Positions 8,923 to 17,468 of a DNA stretch of 64,000 bases are shown one piece after another. The DNA comes from Acidobacteriota bacterium (lineage in GTDB: Bacteria > Actinomycetota > Acidimicrobiia > Acidimicrobiales > RAAP-2). Under the pieces are notes generated by a model. It saw only the letters and a list, made by a program, of their open reading frames with translations, made no database searches and was not told where the DNA came from. How positions within the stretch are numbered: the first letter of the stretch is position 1; the number at the start of each line of letters is the position of its first letter. The translations under genes and the position numbers were made by a program. The stretch lies in the NCBI GenBank assembly GCA_018971185.1, contig JAGXBH010000004.1, forward strand, positions 20,883-84,882, written 5' to 3'.

Positions 8923-9102
8923 ATGGCAGTTCGTGCGTTCGATATCTCAGACGTGTCGACGGCGTCGGTGACGGTGCTCGAGAGGGTGCCACGGACTCGG
9001 CGCGACGCGCGTCGACTCCGCCAGCGCCACGCCCTGGCGGGGATAGTGGCCGTGAGTGTCCCCTTCGTGGTGGCACTCATCGTTCTGGGAGTGGGCCACT
9101 GA
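8923..9102 (+). CDS. Small single-pass membrane protein, unknown
   Basis: This 59-codon ORF is absent from the track because it is one residue below the cutoff. It starts at ATG 8923. Residues 1-22 are a soluble head, 23-36 are strongly basic (PRTRRDARRLRQRH), and about 37-57 form one hydrophobic helix (ALAGIVAVSVPFVVALIVLGV). A TAAGGT hexamer lies 8 nt before the ATG. It fills the nadD-rsfS gap exactly and its TGA overlaps the likely CTG start of rsfS, which supports it as a real gene. By the positive-inside rule the N-terminus would be cytoplasmic. The layout (short head, Arg-rich stretch, one helix) resembles the N-terminal half of the LysM protein at 58.1 kb. Function unknown. Confidence 0.7.
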   Translation: MAVRAFDISDVSTASVTVLERVPRTRRDARRLRQRHALAGIVAVSVPFVVALIVLGVGH

Positions 9103-9500
9103 GCGAGGCGATCGTCGGCGGGGGATCAATTCTCGGCCCGCACAACGACTACGTCACCGCGTTGATCGACGCCATCGTCGAGGGCGCCGACGAGAAGCTG
9201 AGCATCGACACCGTCGTCTTGGACCTGCGCGAGTTCGTCGACTCCTTCGACGCCCTGGTGGTGGCCGCGGGGCGCAACGACCGCCAGGTGCGCGCGATCG
9301 CCGAGGAGGTGGAGCGCCGCGTGGGGGTGAATCTCGGGCTGAAGCCCACTCGCGTCGAGGGGTGGTCGACGGCGCAGTGGATCGCCCTCGACTACGGTGA
9401 CGTCATCGTGCACGTCTTCGACCTCGAGACGCGCGACTACTACGACCTGGAGCATCTCTGGAGTGCCGCGCCGGCGTTTCGACCGGCGCACCAGCGCTAA
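9099..9500 (+). CDS. rsfS: Ribosomal silencing factor RsfS
   Basis: Binds uL14 on the 50S subunit and blocks subunit joining under nutrient limitation. The family core is clear: DTVVLDLREFVDSFDALVVAAGRNDRQVRAIAEEV, then ALDYGDVIVHVFDLETRDYYDLEHLW. The start is odd. No ATG, GTG or TTG lies in frame between 8898 and the conserved N-terminus. CTG 9099 overlaps the previous TGA as CTGA and has GGGAGTGGG about 4-9 nt upstream, giving 133 residues. ATT 9129 or TTG 9162 are alternatives; TTG 9162 would cut into the first helix. The 3' end overlaps the convergent lipoprotein gene by 4 nt. Confidence 0.85.
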   Translation: MSEAIVGGGSILGPHNDYVTALIDAIVEGADEKLSIDTVVLDLREFVDSFDALVVAAGRNDRQVRAIAEEVERRVGVNLGLKPTRVEGWSTAQWIALDYGDVIVHVFDLETRDYYDLEHLWSAAPAFRPAHQR

Positions 9501-10075
9501 CCCTTCTTCAGGTACGCCACGTCCGCGGGTGTGATGAGCGAGACCGTCGCCCCCGTGCTCAGTTTGAGGGCGTAGGGGGACTGGTTGATCGAGATACGGA
9601 TCCCCTTGGACGCCCCCATCGACGCCGCCGCGAACACCAGCTGACCGACCGCCACGCGTTGGGCGTCGAGGGAGATCTGACTCAGGGGTCGACTCACGTC
9701 GATGAGGGCCACGTCGTCGTGGATGGTGGCCTGGTTCACGACCATCGTGGTGGGTACTTCGGTGGTGATGCCGTCGGCCTGCTCCACCGGATCGGGCCCC
9801 TGGGTCTCGTAGAAGAGCACGGCGAAGAGACTGGGTGGCGCCGTCATGAGTCGCGGAACGGCGATGACGTGGCCGGTGCGGTCGAGCAGGTAGATGTCTT
9901 GACTCACCCATCGGACCTTGGCGTAGTCGGTGAAGGGGATCGTGGGGTCGAGCAGGCCGAGCGGCACGTTGCCGGCGTCGACCAGGGTGGGTGCCGACGA
10001 CGTCGACACGAGGGTGCAGCCGCTCAGACACAGTGCAGCGCACGCCAGGGTGATCGCTCGGCGCAGCACCCTCAC
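9497..10075 (-). CDS. GerMN-domain lipoprotein, LpqB-like
   Basis: Predicted lipoprotein: a basic N-terminus, a hydrophobic stretch and the lipobox LCLSGC give a lipidated Cys near residue 20. The rest (about 40-190) resembles a GerMN domain (ATIHDDVALIDVSRPLSQIS.DAQRVAVGQLVFAAAS). It is the third gene of an mtrA-mtrB-lpqB-type operon. Its GTG overlaps the stop of the sensor kinase gene (GTGA). Mycobacterial LpqB is about 580 residues, with a beta-propeller after GerMN; here the propeller is absent and only 192 residues remain. In mycobacteria LpqB modulates MtrB, so a similar accessory role is inferred. Confidence 0.75.
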   Translation of the reverse strand: MRVLRRAITLACAALCLSGCTLVSTSSAPTLVDAGNVPLGLLDPTIPFTDYAKVRWVSQDIYLLDRTGHVIAVPRLMTAPPSLFAVLFYETQGPDPVEQADGITTEVPTTMVVNQATIHDDVALIDVSRPLSQISLDAQRVAVGQLVFAAASMGASKGIRISINQSPYALKLSTGATVSLITPADVAYLKKG

Positions 10076-11460
10076 GAGGGGACCTCCACGAGTGGGAGGT
10101 CGATCTGGAACCGCGCCCCGCCCTCGGGGCTCGTGGTGGCGCGGATCTCGCCGTCGAGGGACCTCACGTGTTCGCGCACGAGGGCGAGGCCCAGCCCGGT
10201 GCCGCGGACCACGCTGCGGTCGTGAGCGGCGCGCCCGCGGTAGAAGCGCTCGAAGACGTGTTCTAGGTCGGCGGGCGCGATGCCCGGCCCGGCGTCGTCC
10301 ACGTTGATCTCGACGTGGGCGTCGCGCGGCACCAGTCGTATCGCCGTGACGCCGCCGGCGTAGTGCTGCGCGTTGTCCATCAGGTTGGCGATGATCCTCT
10401 CGAAGCGTCGTCGATCGACCAGAACGCGGGCGGTGTCGAGCCGCGGATCGGCTTCGACGGACGGCTCGGGTGCGCCTTGTCGGCGGGCCACCGAGCGAAC
10501 CGCCTGACGCGTCAGCTCGACGATCGAGATGATCTCGAGGCTCGGGGAGTTCGCGCCCGCGTCGGAGCGCGAGAGTTCGATGAGGTCCTCGATGAGCCCC
10601 TGGAACACTGCGATCTCGGCGCTGAGGAGCGAGAGACTCTGCTGGGCCGCCGGCGCCAACTCGTCGCGGTGCTGCTCGATGATCGAGGCCGACATCGCCA
10701 AGGCGGTCAAGGGTGAGCGCAATTCGTGGCTCACGTCACTGGCGAAGCGAGCGTCGCGCTCGAGTTTGGTGACCAACTGGTTCACCATGGTGTTGAAGGA
10801 CTCGGTCAGCTGCTCCACCTCCGAGCCGGCGTGGGTGGTGGGGAGTCGGGTCGCGAAATCGCCGCCGGCGATGCGCGCCGCGGCGTCGGAGACCACGACC
10901 AGGGGGCGTAGCGTCCGGCGCGACACCCAGGTGCCCACCGAAGCGCCCAGGATGGTCGTGAACAGCGCGGCGGATCCGATGACCAGCAGGAGCACGCGAA
11001 GGTTGTGCTCGAGGCCGTTGAGCTGCCAGACCTCGAACACTTGGGTCTGGATCGCGGGCATCGGGATGCCGACCACGTAGTCGAGGTCCGAGAGGATGGT
11101 GCGCGTCTCGGTCGACACGTGGCCCTGGTTCGCGGCTCTCATCGCGGCGGCGGAGATGTCGACGGTGGGGACGAGGGGGCTGAGGGTCTGCCACTGGCCT
11201 GCGATCCGCAGGATCAGGGTCGAGTTCGCGGATTGTTCGATCGAGTTGACCTCGCTGTCCAGGGTCAGCGGCGCGGTGTAGATGGTGTTGCGGATGAGGG
11301 CGGCGTTGACGTAGCTCTGCTGCAGGTCGGTTTGCTGCTGTTGGGAGATGAGGACGTCGCGCACTCCGAAGAAGGTGAGGGTGCCCAGGAGCGAACTCAA
11401 CAACAGCGTGCCCAATCCGAAGATCAGGATGAGTCGAAGTCGGAGGCTCCGACTTCGCAC
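10072..11460 (-). CDS. mtrB: Sensor histidine kinase, MtrB-like
   Basis: 462-residue membrane kinase. TM1 is about residues 9-32, followed by an extracytoplasmic sensor region of some 120 residues, TM2 (VLLLVIGSAALFTTILGASVG) and HAMP (RRTLRPLVVVSDAAARIAGGDF). The dimerisation box is FASDVSHELRSPLTALA with the phospho-accepting His, and the ATPase motifs are NLMDNAQHY, DAGPGIA and RGTGLGLALV. GTG 11460 shares its first base with the stop codon of the regulator gene (TAGTG), so I prefer it to the track start 46 codons earlier. The operon order (regulator, kinase, GerMN lipoprotein) matches actinobacterial mtrAB-lpqB. That system controls cell wall and division genes in mycobacteria and corynebacteria; a similar role here is inference. 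Confidence 0.85.
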   Translation of the reverse strand: MRSRSLRLRLILIFGLGTLLLSSLLGTLTFFGVRDVLISQQQQTDLQQSYVNAALIRNTIYTAPLTLDSEVNSIEQSANSTLILRIAGQWQTLSPLVPTVDISAAAMRAANQGHVSTETRTILSDLDYVVGIPMPAIQTQVFEVWQLNGLEHNLRVLLLVIGSAALFTTILGASVGTWVSRRTLRPLVVVSDAAARIAGGDFATRLPTTHAGSEVEQLTESFNTMVNQLVTKLERDARFASDVSHELRSPLTALAMSASIIEQHRDELAPAAQQSLSLLSAEIAVFQGLIEDLIELSRSDAGANSPSLEIISIVELTRQAVRSVARRQGAPEPSVEADPRLDTARVLVDRRRFERIIANLMDNAQHYAGGVTAIRLVPRDAHVEINVDDAGPGIAPADLEHVFERFYRGRAAHDRSVVRGTGLGLALVREHVRSLDGEIRATTSPEGGARFQIDLPLVEVPS

Positions 11461-12134
11461 TAGAGCACCAACTTGTACCCCGCACCCCGCACGGTCAACA
11501 AGTGAACGGGGGCTGCGGGATCGGGTTCGATCTTCATCCGCAGTCGGCGCACGTGCACGTCGACCAGTCGACTGTCCCCGAAGTAGTCGTAACCCCACAC
11601 TCGCTCGAGCAAGTCCTCGCGCGAGAGGACCTTGCCGTTCACCTTGGCCAGATCGACCAGCAGGCGGAACTCGGTCGAGGTCAGGTGGAGCTCGGTGCCG
11701 TCGGCGTGGCGCACCACGCCCTCGTCGGGAATCACGTGCAGGTCGCCGATCTGGAACGCCCGCGCCGCCGAATCCGGTCGGCGTCGCAGGTGCGCGCGCA
11801 CGCGCGCGAGGAGTTCCAGCGGCACGAAGGGCTTGGTCACGTAGTCGTCCGCCCCGGACTCGAGACCCTTGACGACATCGGAGGTCTCGTCGCGCGCCGA
11901 GACGATCACGATCGGGATGTCGGAGCGCGATCGCAACGCGACGCAGGTGTCGAATCCGGACATCCCCGGCAGCATGATGTCCACGATCGCGATGTCGGCG
12001 TTGCGCCGGTCGAAGAGGGCGACACCGTCTTCGCCGTTGGCGGCGTCGTCGACGTCGTAGCCCTCACCTCGGAACATCAGACGCAGCGCCGTGCGGATGT
12101 GCTCGTCGTCCTCCACGATCAAGATGCGTGACAC
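11460..12134 (-). CDS. mtrA: OmpR-family response regulator, MtrA-like
   Basis: The receiver domain has the acidic triad E8, D9, D10, phospho-acceptor D52 (IAIVDIMLPG) and K101 (YVTKPF). The winged-helix output domain ends in LLERVWGYDYFGDSRLVDVHVRRLRMKIE..P..VHLLTVRGAGYKL, very like mycobacterial MtrA, as is GLESGADDY. GTG 12134 has a perfect AAGGAG 5 nt upstream and gives 224 residues (MtrA is 228). The track start GTG 12152 and ATG 12149 sit 5 and 8 nt after a TAAGGT hexamer, so a leaderless alternative start is possible. It heads the regulator-kinase-lipoprotein operon. Confidence 0.88.
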   Translation of the reverse strand: MSRILIVEDDEHIRTALRLMFRGEGYDVDDAANGEDGVALFDRRNADIAIVDIMLPGMSGFDTCVALRSRSDIPIVIVSARDETSDVVKGLESGADDYVTKPFVPLELLARVRAHLRRRPDSAARAFQIGDLHVIPDEGVVRHADGTELHLTSTEFRLLVDLAKVNGKVLSREDLLERVWGYDYFGDSRLVDVHVRRLRMKIEPDPAAPVHLLTVRGAGYKLVL

Positions 12135-12157
12135 GCGCTCTCCTTGCATCACGTCCC

Positions 12158-12163
12158 ACCTTA
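12158..12163 (-). promoter_or_regulatory. -10 hexamer of the mtrAB-like operon
   Basis: On the minus strand, TAAGGT lies 23 nt before GTG 12134, so a transcript would carry a short leader containing AAGGAG. It is also 5 nt from GTG 12152, which would permit leaderless translation. Confidence 0.45.
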
Positions 12164-12196
12164 GTGAGTGAACACCGCGGGAGGACCCGGCGTCAC

Positions 12197-12202
12197 TAGC
12201 CT
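12197..12202 (+). promoter_or_regulatory. Leaderless-type -10 hexamer before xerC
   Basis: TAGCCT ends 7 nt before GTG 12210. AGGAGG is also present, but only 1 nt from the start, too close for normal use. Confidence 0.45.
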
Positions 12203-12209
12203 AGGAGGC

Positions 12210-13115
12210 GTGAGCCGCGACGCCACGGTCGACGATGCCATGCCCTCGTGGCACCTGGAGGAGTTCGCGGCGTCCCTGCGCGCGCTCGAGCGCTCGCCCG
12301 AGACGTTGCGGGCCTATCGCGGTGACGTCGAGCGCTTCGCCGCGTGGGCCCTCGGATGCGGGGTGCGCGGACCCGGTGACGTGACACGGCGTACGTTGCG
12401 TGAGTATCTCGCGAGCATGAACAAGAGCGGCGACGAGCGGACCTCGATCTCACGTCGCCGAGCGTCGTTGCGACGCTACTTCGCCTGGGCGCTGCAGCGC
12501 GGTCACGTCGAGGTCGATCCCGCGACGCGAATGTCGGCGCCCCGGCCGGCGACGCGGCTGCCCGAGGTCGTCGGTCGCGCACAGCTCGACGCTCTGCTCG
12601 ACGAGGATTGGGGCGACGATCCCTGGGCCTATCGGGACCGGGCGGTCTGCGAGATCCTCTACGGCGCGGGGCTTCGCGTCAGCGAGCTCTGCGGTCTCGA
12701 TCTCGATCGACTCGATGAGCGACGCGGTGTACTGCGGGTCCTGGGCAAGGGCCGCAAGGAGCGGGTCGTGCCGCTGCATCGCGCCGGTTGGACGGCCATC
12801 GCGAGCTGGCGCGATCGACGGGCGCAGGTGCTCTCGGCGACGTCGCCCGCCGCGGCGCTCTTCGTGAATCGCCGTGGGGGACGCCTCGGCGTGCGCGACG
12901 TGCGCCGGATCCTGGACCGTCGCCTCGCCTGGGGCCACATTCATCCCCACGCGCTTCGTCACACCTACGCCACCCACCTGCTCGAAGGGGGCGCGGACCT
13001 GCGCGTCGTCCAGGAGCTCCTCGGACACGAGAGCCTCACGACCACCCAGCTCTACACCCACGTCTCGAAGTCGAGGCTGCAGAAGATCCATCGCGAGACG
13101 CACCCTCGGGGCTGA
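12210..13115 (+). CDS. xerC: Tyrosine recombinase XerC/XerD
   Basis: Site-specific recombinase that resolves chromosome dimers at dif. The N-terminal SAM-like core-binding domain covers about residues 10-100. The catalytic domain has R156 ([12 protein letters not shown]), a lysine turn ([11 protein letters not shown]), H247-x-x-R250 ([16 protein letters not shown]), H273 ([13 protein letters not shown]) and nucleophile Y282. All catalytic positions are intact. GTG 12210 gives 301 residues, typical of XerC. The track starts 14 codons earlier. Its place just before rpsB-tsf matches other actinobacteria. XerC is preferred to XerD on this context; sequence alone does not separate them with certainty. 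Confidence 0.88.
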   Translation: MSRDATVDDAMPSWHLEEFAASLRALERSPETLRAYRGDVERFAAWALGCGVRGPGDVTRRTLREYLASMNKSGDERTSISRRRASLRRYFAWALQRGHVEVDPATRMSAPRPATRLPEVVGRAQLDALLDEDWGDDPWAYRDRAVCEILYGAGLRVSELCGLDLDRLDERRGVLRVLGKGRKERVVPLHRAGWTAIASWRDRRAQVLSATSPAAALFVNRRGGRLGVRDVRRILDRRLAWGHIHPHALRHTYATHLLEGGADLRVVQELLGHESLTTTQLYTHVSKSRLQKIHRETHPRG

Positions 13116-13171
13116 CGCGCCCCACGGTTCGCCCGCCGGAGCGGCGGCCGGCCACCGGGGGCGACGTCGAC

Positions 13172-13201
13172 TAGACTGTTCTGGCTCTCCCAGGGTGGGA
13201 G
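13172..13201 (+). promoter_or_regulatory. rpsB promoter hexamer and leader hairpin
   Basis: TAGACT at 13172-13177 is a good -10 hexamer. Transcription from about 13184 would give a 100-nt leader before rpsB. A hairpin CTCCCA-GGG-TGGGAG sits at 13187-13201, right at the 5' end of that leader. Long leaders on rpsB often carry autoregulation by S2; no specific match can be shown here. Confidence 0.45.
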
Positions 13202-13283
13202 GGTGCAGACACACCGCGTGGTTTCGTACGGTCGCTCCTCGGAGTGCACCACGGGGTTGATCAACCGAACGGAAGGAAAACTC

Positions 13284-14063
13284 GTGGCACTCGTCACTTT
13301 GCAGGAATTGCTCGACTCGGGAGTCCACTTCGGACACCAGACCCGGCGCTGGAACCCTAAGATGCGCCGGTTCATCCTCGGCGAGCGCAACGGCATCTAC
13401 CTCATCGACCTGCGCAAGACCCTCGCCGGCATCGAGCAGAGCTACACCTACGTGCGAGACCTCGTCGCCGAGGGCGGCGTGATCCTCTTCGTCGGCACGA
13501 AGAAGCAGACGCAGGGACCGATCGAGGACTACGCGAACGCCTGCGGCATGCCCTTCGTGAACCAGCGCTGGTTGGGCGGCATGCTGACCAACTTCTCCAC
13601 GGTCGCGGGCCGCGTCAAGCGGATGATGGAGCTTCGCGCCATGCAGAGGGCTGGCGACTTCGACGGCATGCCCAAGCGTGAGGCGCTGCGCCACAGCCGT
13701 GAGCTCGAGAAGTTGGACCGGAACCTGTCGGGCATCGCCAATCTCGACCGGGTGCCCGACGCCATCTTCGTCATCGACACGAAGAAGGAGCACATCGCGG
13801 TCACCGAGGCCCGCAAGCTGGGGCTGCCCGTCGTCGCGGTGGTGGACACCAACTGCGACCCTGACGTGATCGACTACGTCATCCCCGGCAACGATGACGC
13901 GATCCGATCGGGTGCGCTGTTGTGCCGTCTGATCGCCGACGCGGTCACCGAAGGTCGCTTCATCCGCCAGAACCGTCCGACCGCCCTCAAGGCCGCTGCC
14001 GCTGCGGCTGCCCCGAGTGCGCCCGCCGAGAGCGCCCCCGTGGACGCTCCCGCCAACGCCTAG
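13284..14063 (+). CDS. rpsB: 30S ribosomal protein S2 (uS2)
   Basis: The S2 family is unmistakable: [65 protein letters not shown] and [31 protein letters not shown] 13284 has AAGGAA 8 nt upstream; the track starts 27 codons early. The 259-residue product has an Ala/Pro-rich C-terminal tail after residue 235. It is followed by tsf after 34 bp, the usual rpsB-tsf pair. Confidence 0.98.
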   Translation: MALVTLQELLDSGVHFGHQTRRWNPKMRRFILGERNGIYLIDLRKTLAGIEQSYTYVRDLVAEGGVILFVGTKKQTQGPIEDYANACGMPFVNQRWLGGMLTNFSTVAGRVKRMMELRAMQRAGDFDGMPKREALRHSRELEKLDRNLSGIANLDRVPDAIFVIDTKKEHIAVTEARKLGLPVVAVVDTNCDPDVIDYVIPGNDDAIRSGALLCRLIADAVTEGRFIRQNRPTALKAAAAAAAPSAPAESAPVDAPANA

Positions 14064-14097
14064 TAATCACTCGACCAAGAACATAGGAGAAGTAAAG

Positions 14098-14895
14098 GTG
14101 TCGTACACCGCAAATCCCAAGGACATCATGTCCCTTCGCAAGACCACCGGGGTGGGCTTGATGGACGCCAAGAAAGCCCTGGAGGCGAACGAGGGCAACG
14201 TGGAGGCCGCCGTGCAGTGGCTGCGCGTCCAGGGCAAGGCCTCGGCGGCCAAGCGCGCCGACCGCGAAGCCGGCGAGGGCGCCGTGGCCGTGGTCCGCAA
14301 CGGTAACGTCGCGGCGATCGTCGAGATGCGTTGTGAGACCGACTTCGTGGCCAAGTCCGACGAGTTCACGTCGCTGGTGGACCAGATCGCCGCGCGGGTG
14401 TGCGACGAGGGCGAGAGTGCCGTCGCGCAGTTCGACGAGAACATCGAGACCATGCTGACGACGCTGAAGGAAAACATCTCGGTGGGCCGAGTCCACCGCC
14501 TGGTCGCCGGCGAGGGCGAGGTCGTGGACACCTATAACCACACCCAGGCCGGTCGCGGCGTCAATGCGGTCGCCATCGTGGTCAAGGGGGCGACCGACGA
14601 ACTGGCGCACGAGATCGCGGTGCACATCGCCTTCGCCAAGCCTCAGTACCTCTCACGCGAGGACGTCCCCGCTGAGGAGATCGAGGCGGAGCGCAAGACC
14701 ATCGAGGAGATCTCGCTCAACGAGGGCAAGCCGGCCGCCGCGTTGGCCAAGATCATCGAGGGCCGCCTCAACGGCTGGTTCAAGGAGCGCGTCCTGCTCG
14801 AGCAGAGCTACGTGAAGGACGAGAAGCAGACGATCACGCAGCTACTCGGGGGCGCGACGATCACCGCGTTCGCCCAAGTCGTCATCGGGGAGTAG
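14098..14895 (+). CDS. tsf: Elongation factor Ts
   Basis: Guanine nucleotide exchange factor for EF-Tu. It starts with the UBA-like domain (DIMSLRKTTGVGLMDAKKALEANEGNVEAAVQWLR), then the conserved core (VEMRCETDFVAKSDEF), and two dimerisation-like repeats. GTG 14098 is preceded by AGGAG with 8-nt spacing; the track start lies in rpsB. It is 265 residues, typical for actinobacteria. pyrH begins 3 bp downstream. Confidence 0.97.
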   Translation: MSYTANPKDIMSLRKTTGVGLMDAKKALEANEGNVEAAVQWLRVQGKASAAKRADREAGEGAVAVVRNGNVAAIVEMRCETDFVAKSDEFTSLVDQIAARVCDEGESAVAQFDENIETMLTTLKENISVGRVHRLVAGEGEVVDTYNHTQAGRGVNAVAIVVKGATDELAHEIAVHIAFAKPQYLSREDVPAEEIEAERKTIEEISLNEGKPAAALAKIIEGRLNGWFKERVLLEQSYVKDEKQTITQLLGGATITAFAQVVIGE

Positions 14896-14898
14896 TCC

Positions 14899-15609
14899 GT
14901 GGGTCGCGTGGTCTTGAAGCTGTCGGGTGAGGCGCTCGCGTCCTCCGCCAGCGACGAGACCATCGACGCCAGCACGGTGGACTTCCTCGCCACGGTCATC
15001 GCCGGGGCGATGGCGCGCGGTGACCTCGAGTTGGCCGTCGTGGTGGGTGGCGGCAACATCTGGCGCGGCGCGACGGGCGCGATGGCTGGCATGAACCGCG
15101 CCAACTCCGACATCATGGGCATGCTCGGGACCGTCATCAACGCCCTGGCGCTGCAGGACGCGATCGAGTCGCACGGTTGCGCCACGCGGGTGATGTCGGC
15201 CATCGGGATGGACCAGGTGGCTGAGCCCTACATCCGTCGCCGGGCCGTGCGCCACCTGGAGAAGGGGCGCGTGGTCATCTTCGCCGCGGGCATGGGCAAT
15301 CCGTACTTCACCACCGACACCGCCGCCGTGCAGCGCGCGGCCGAGGTCGAGGCCGATATGGTTCTAAAGGGGACGCACGGGGGGGTCGACGGTGTCTATA
15401 GCGAGGATCCGCGCAAGAACGCCGCGGCGACCAGGTTTGAGACGGTGTTCTTCGACGACGTCATCGCCCGGGACCTGCGCGTGATGGACATGACGGCCAT
15501 CACCTTCTGCAAGGACAACGGTATTCCTATCCGGATCTTTGACCTCATGGCCCAAGGAAACCTGGACCGCGCCCTCAAGGGTGATGCGGTCGGTACGCTG
15601 GTGAACTGA
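14899..15609 (+). CDS. pyrH: Uridylate kinase
   Basis: Makes UDP from UMP and ATP. Bacterial amino-acid-kinase-fold UMP kinase motifs are present: VVLKLSGEAL, VVVGGGNIWRG, NRANSDIMGMLGTVINALALQ, and GTHGGVDGVYSEDPRKN. It has 236 residues with GTG start 14899. Its TGA overlaps the frr ATG, giving the common tsf-pyrH-frr operon. Confidence 0.97.
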   Translation: MGRVVLKLSGEALASSASDETIDASTVDFLATVIAGAMARGDLELAVVVGGGNIWRGATGAMAGMNRANSDIMGMLGTVINALALQDAIESHGCATRVMSAIGMDQVAEPYIRRRAVRHLEKGRVVIFAAGMGNPYFTTDTAAVQRAAEVEADMVLKGTHGGVDGVYSEDPRKNAAATRFETVFFDDVIARDLRVMDMTAITFCKDNGIPIRIFDLMAQGNLDRALKGDAVGTLVN

Positions 15610-16178
15610 TGGACAACGAAATGGTCGATCTGGTGATGGACGACACGCGCGAGCGTATGGCTAAGGCCATCGAGCACGTGAGAGTGGAGTTCGCCAACGT
15701 GCGCACCGGGCGCGCTTCGCCGGCCCTGGTGGAGAACCTCCTGGTCGACTACTACGGCGCGGAGACGCCGTTGAAGCAACTGGCGAACTTCTCGGTGCCC
15801 GAGCCGCGGCTCCTGGTGGTCTCGCCCTTCGACAAGGGGGCGATGGCGATGATCGAGAAGGCCATCGTCAACGCCGACCTCGGACTCAACCCGTCCAACG
15901 ACGGGGTGGTGATCCGACTGGGCTTCCCCGCGCTGACCGAAGAGCGCCGCAAGTCCTTCGTCAAGATCGTCCGGACCAAGGCCGAAGAGGGCAAGGTGGC
16001 CCTGCGCGGCGTTCGCCGCCACGCGCGCCAGGAACTCGAGAACCTCGAGAAGGAGCAGGGCCTGTCCAAGGACGACCTCGAGCGCCTGGAGAAGGTGCTC
16101 GACAAGATGACCCAGGACGAGGTGGCGGTGGTCGATGCGCTCCTCTCGCACAAGGAGCACGAGCTTCTTGAAGTCTGA
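15609..16178 (+). CDS. frr: Ribosome recycling factor
   Basis: Splits post-termination ribosomes together with EF-G. The 189 residues carry family motifs: RVEFANVRTGRASPALVENLLVDYYGAETPLKQLANFSVPEPRLLVVSPFDK and IRLGFPALTEERRKSFVK. ATG 15609 overlaps the pyrH stop. Its own stop overlaps the likely TTG start of cdsA. Confidence 0.97.
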   Translation: MDNEMVDLVMDDTRERMAKAIEHVRVEFANVRTGRASPALVENLLVDYYGAETPLKQLANFSVPEPRLLVVSPFDKGAMAMIEKAIVNADLGLNPSNDGVVIRLGFPALTEERRKSFVKIVRTKAEEGKVALRGVRRHARQELENLEKEQGLSKDDLERLEKVLDKMTQDEVAVVDALLSHKEHELLEV

Positions 16179-17466
16179 CGACGACGCCCTGTTCGGCGCA
16201 CCCACCAGCGATGTGCCGGTGGTGAGCGCGAGCGACCCGCGCGTCACCATCACCGGGGCCGACGTCGTCGGTGCGGTCGGCGACGAGGCACCGGCGGTGG
16301 ACCCCGAGACCCTCCTGCCCCATTGGACGGACGCACCCACGGGCCAGGTGCCCATCGTCGTCGCGCGCGAGATCGCCGACGCCGTGGACCCGTGGTCGGC
16401 GATACCCGCCCCGGCGTGGCGCGAGGGCGAAGCGGACTGGGTGGCCCACGAGGAGCAGTTCGACGCCTCACTGCTCGCCGTCGACCGGGCCGACGAGGAC
16501 CTGCGCCCCTGGGAGTTCACTCCCGACAGCGTCGTCAGTGACGAGGAGATCCTCGATGCGTCACCCCGACCCGAGGCGACGCGTGCTCACCGCACACGAA
16601 GGACGACGCGCGAGGACCCCCTATCGGGGCGCGCCGCGCGCCGTAGCTCGACCCGCAGCGTCTCGGTCGCCACTTTGACCGGCGTGGTCCTGGCCGCGGT
16701 GGTCCTCGTGATCTTCTACCTGGGCGCCGTTCCCGTGACGGTGCTGGTGATCGCCGCGTTGACGTTGGCGGCGGGGGAGGCCTTCGCGGGTTTTCGCGCG
16801 GTGGGCGCGCATCCGGCCACGATCCTCGGCCTGGTGGCCGTCGTGACCCTGTGCGTGGCGGTCTACGAGAAGGGTCTCGGCGCGACGGCGGTGGTCACGG
16901 CACTGCTCGTGATGTTCTCCTTCGTCTGGTACCTCAACGCGGAGAGGATGATCGACGTGGTGGACGGTATCGGTGCCACGATCTTCGTCTTCGCCTGGGT
17001 CGGGATACTGGGTTCGTTCGCGTTGTTGATGGTGGCGCCGCACACGTTCGCCCACCGCCACGGGCTGGCCTACGTACTGGGTGCCGTCATTCTGACCGTG
17101 GCCAACGACACCGGGGCCCTGTTCATCGGCCGGTGGTTGGGCAAGCGGCCCCTCAATTCGCGGCTCTCGCCGAACAAGACGATCGAGGGGACGATCGGGG
17201 GCACCCTCTTGACCCTGCTGGCGGGCGCGCTGATCCTGCCGAGGATGCATCCTTGGACCATGTCGCACGGCCTGGAGTGCGCGCTCGCGATGTGCGTGGT
17301 GGTCCCCATGGGCGACCTCTTTGAATCCATGTTCAAGCGCACCCTCGGCGTCAAGGACCTGGGTCGCCTGCTCCCGGGTCATGGCGGGATGCTCGACCGG
17401 GTGGACGGATTGCTGTTCGCCCTGCCCACGATGTACTTCATGACCCACGTCCTCTCGTTGGGCTAG
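16168..17466 (+). CDS. cdsA: Phosphatidate cytidylyltransferase with long N-terminal extension
   Basis: Makes CDP-diacylglycerol from phosphatidate and CTP in the membrane. The C-terminal 270 residues hold about eight hydrophobic helices and the family signature SMFKRTLGVKDLGRLLPGHGGMLDRVDG. The first 165 or so residues are an acidic, low-complexity, probably disordered cytoplasmic region (rich in Asp, Glu, Pro, Val) ending in a basic patch before the first helix. The start is uncertain. TTG 16168 has AAGGAG 10 nt upstream and overlaps the frr stop. Typical CdsA is about 270-290 residues, so the extension is unusual outside this group. dxr follows 2 bp later. Confidence 0.93.
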   Translation: MKSDDDALFGAPTSDVPVVSASDPRVTITGADVVGAVGDEAPAVDPETLLPHWTDAPTGQVPIVVAREIADAVDPWSAIPAPAWREGEADWVAHEEQFDASLLAVDRADEDLRPWEFTPDSVVSDEEILDASPRPEATRAHRTRRTTREDPLSGRAARRSSTRSVSVATLTGVVLAAVVLVIFYLGAVPVTVLVIAALTLAAGEAFAGFRAVGAHPATILGLVAVVTLCVAVYEKGLGATAVVTALLVMFSFVWYLNAERMIDVVDGIGATIFVFAWVGILGSFALLMVAPHTFAHRHGLAYVLGAVILTVANDTGALFIGRWLGKRPLNSRLSPNKTIEGTIGGTLLTLLAGALILPRMHPWTMSHGLECALAMCVVVPMGDLFESMFKRTLGVKDLGRLLPGHGGMLDRVDGLLFALPTMYFMTHVLSLG

Positions 17467-17468
17467 TC

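Noticed and set aside
11348-11872. Plus-strand 174-aa ORF opposite the regulator and kinase genes
   Set aside because: Antisense shadow; both minus-strand genes show complete domains with catalytic residues.
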